From the IMG/VR virus record IMGVR_UViG_3300047328_000100, positions 1 to 47,191 of that record: a stretch of DNA of 47,191 nt. One strand, written 5' to 3'. The position numbers and the translations under genes were made by a program. Under the pieces are notes generated by a model that searched no databases, was not told where the DNA came from, and saw only the letters and a program-made list of their open reading frames with translations. Each line of letters begins with the position of its first letter. Position 1 is the stretch's first letter. This DNA is from a virus. Of this stretch, positions 46,964 through 47,191 are shown piece by piece.

Positions 46964-47191
46964 TTATTGACGCACTTTCATGCGCATCGGACGCCGAAAC
47001 GTCTTGCCGCCGCGAAAGTAGAGCCTCCACACCGAGCCGTCCACCAGCAGCACAAACACACGGCCGCCATGGATCTCAGCTAATAAGGGCTTGGTCGGCA
47101 ACCCGACGCCGCGCCGCTGCCGACGTCGCTCTGCTTTGCTCAGCGGGTAAGCAGTGCCATGGGCCCAATCCGCTGCTTCCGCCGCCGTCAT
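46964..47191 (-). CDS. Hypothetical protein at the window edge
   Basis: A 75-aa basic protein reading from an ATG exactly at the last base of the window, so the true start may lie beyond it. It begins MTAAEAADWAHGTAYPLSKA, has an Arg-rich segment (ERRRQRRG) and a beta-like end (GRVFVLLVDGSVWRLYFRGG). It ends 14 nt from the second direct-repeat copy. Role unknown; DNA binding is possible, and its place upstream of terL would suit a small terminase only weakly. Confidence 0.45.
   Translation of the reverse strand: MTAAEAADWAHGTAYPLSKAERRRQRRGVGLPTKPLLAEIHGGRVFVLLVDGSVWRLYFRGGKTFRRPMRMKVRQ

Noticed and set aside
1-47191. CRISPR array, tRNA genes, diversity-generating retroelement or transposase
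   Set aside because: No regularly spaced repeats, no cloverleaf-like segment noticed, no reverse transcriptase motif and no DDE transposase among the frames read.

Overview
The window reads as one nearly complete temperate phage genome (prophage) of short-tailed, P22/podovirus-like build. It opens at the stop codon of a tyrosine integrase and closes just beyond the large terminase. No ribosomal, tRNA, central-metabolism or CRISPR locus was seen. The DNA is GC-rich. The integrase, the Cys-rich protein beside the terminase and the Ala-Gln-type signal-peptide ends resemble what I know from Acidobacteriota (Bryobacter/Solibacter-type) genomes, so an acidobacterial host is my best inference; it is not proven by the sequence.

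Layout. (1) 1-10484, minus strand: integrase, excisionase-like HTH protein, a replication-initiator-like protein, an ASCH protein next to a three-Cys DUF5131 (Gp37/Gp68) protein, a 568-aa ParB-like protein, a gene interrupted at a ten-G tract, a KTSC protein, a possible recombination protein, a coiled-coil protein, a RecB/Cas4-like nuclease, and two micro-genes for single-span membrane proteins. Many genes overlap by 1-30 nt, as in one long early operon. (2) 10239-10894: a ribbon-helix-helix-like gene (minus) faces an XRE repressor-like gene (plus) across a sigma70-like promoter; this is the probable lysis/lysogeny switch. (3) 10897-13251, plus strand: six small mostly unrecognised genes, the last two forming an overlapping pair that looks like a toxin-antitoxin or moron unit. 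(4) 46554 down to 13255, minus strand: the late operon, in order terminase, Cys-rich protein, portal, a run of tiny Zn-ribbon/membrane/Tad2-like genes, scaffold, two secreted-type proteins, decoration protein, major capsid, a second capsid-like protein, a collagen-like fibre, three connector-like proteins, a gp10-like tail protein, a 986-aa receptor-binding/glycan-active protein, a GNAT protein, two Gln/Ala-rich internal virion proteins, and a 2324-aa polyvalent protein.

How it works together: integrase and excisionase move the element; the replication-like protein, ParB, annealing-type protein and nuclease handle DNA; terminase, portal and scaffold build and fill the capsid; the adaptors and gp10-like protein form the short tail; the Q-rich proteins and the giant polyvalent protein are likely ejected with the DNA. 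No endolysin or classical holin was recognised.

Most interesting points: two small reading frames with strong ribosome-binding sites nested in the same alternative frame inside the giant polyvalent gene; a Tad2 (DUF2829) anti-Thoeris-like domain fused to a second phage domain within the late operon; three virion-region proteins carrying signal peptides; a homopolymer-broken early gene; and the paired DUF5131/ASCH genes.
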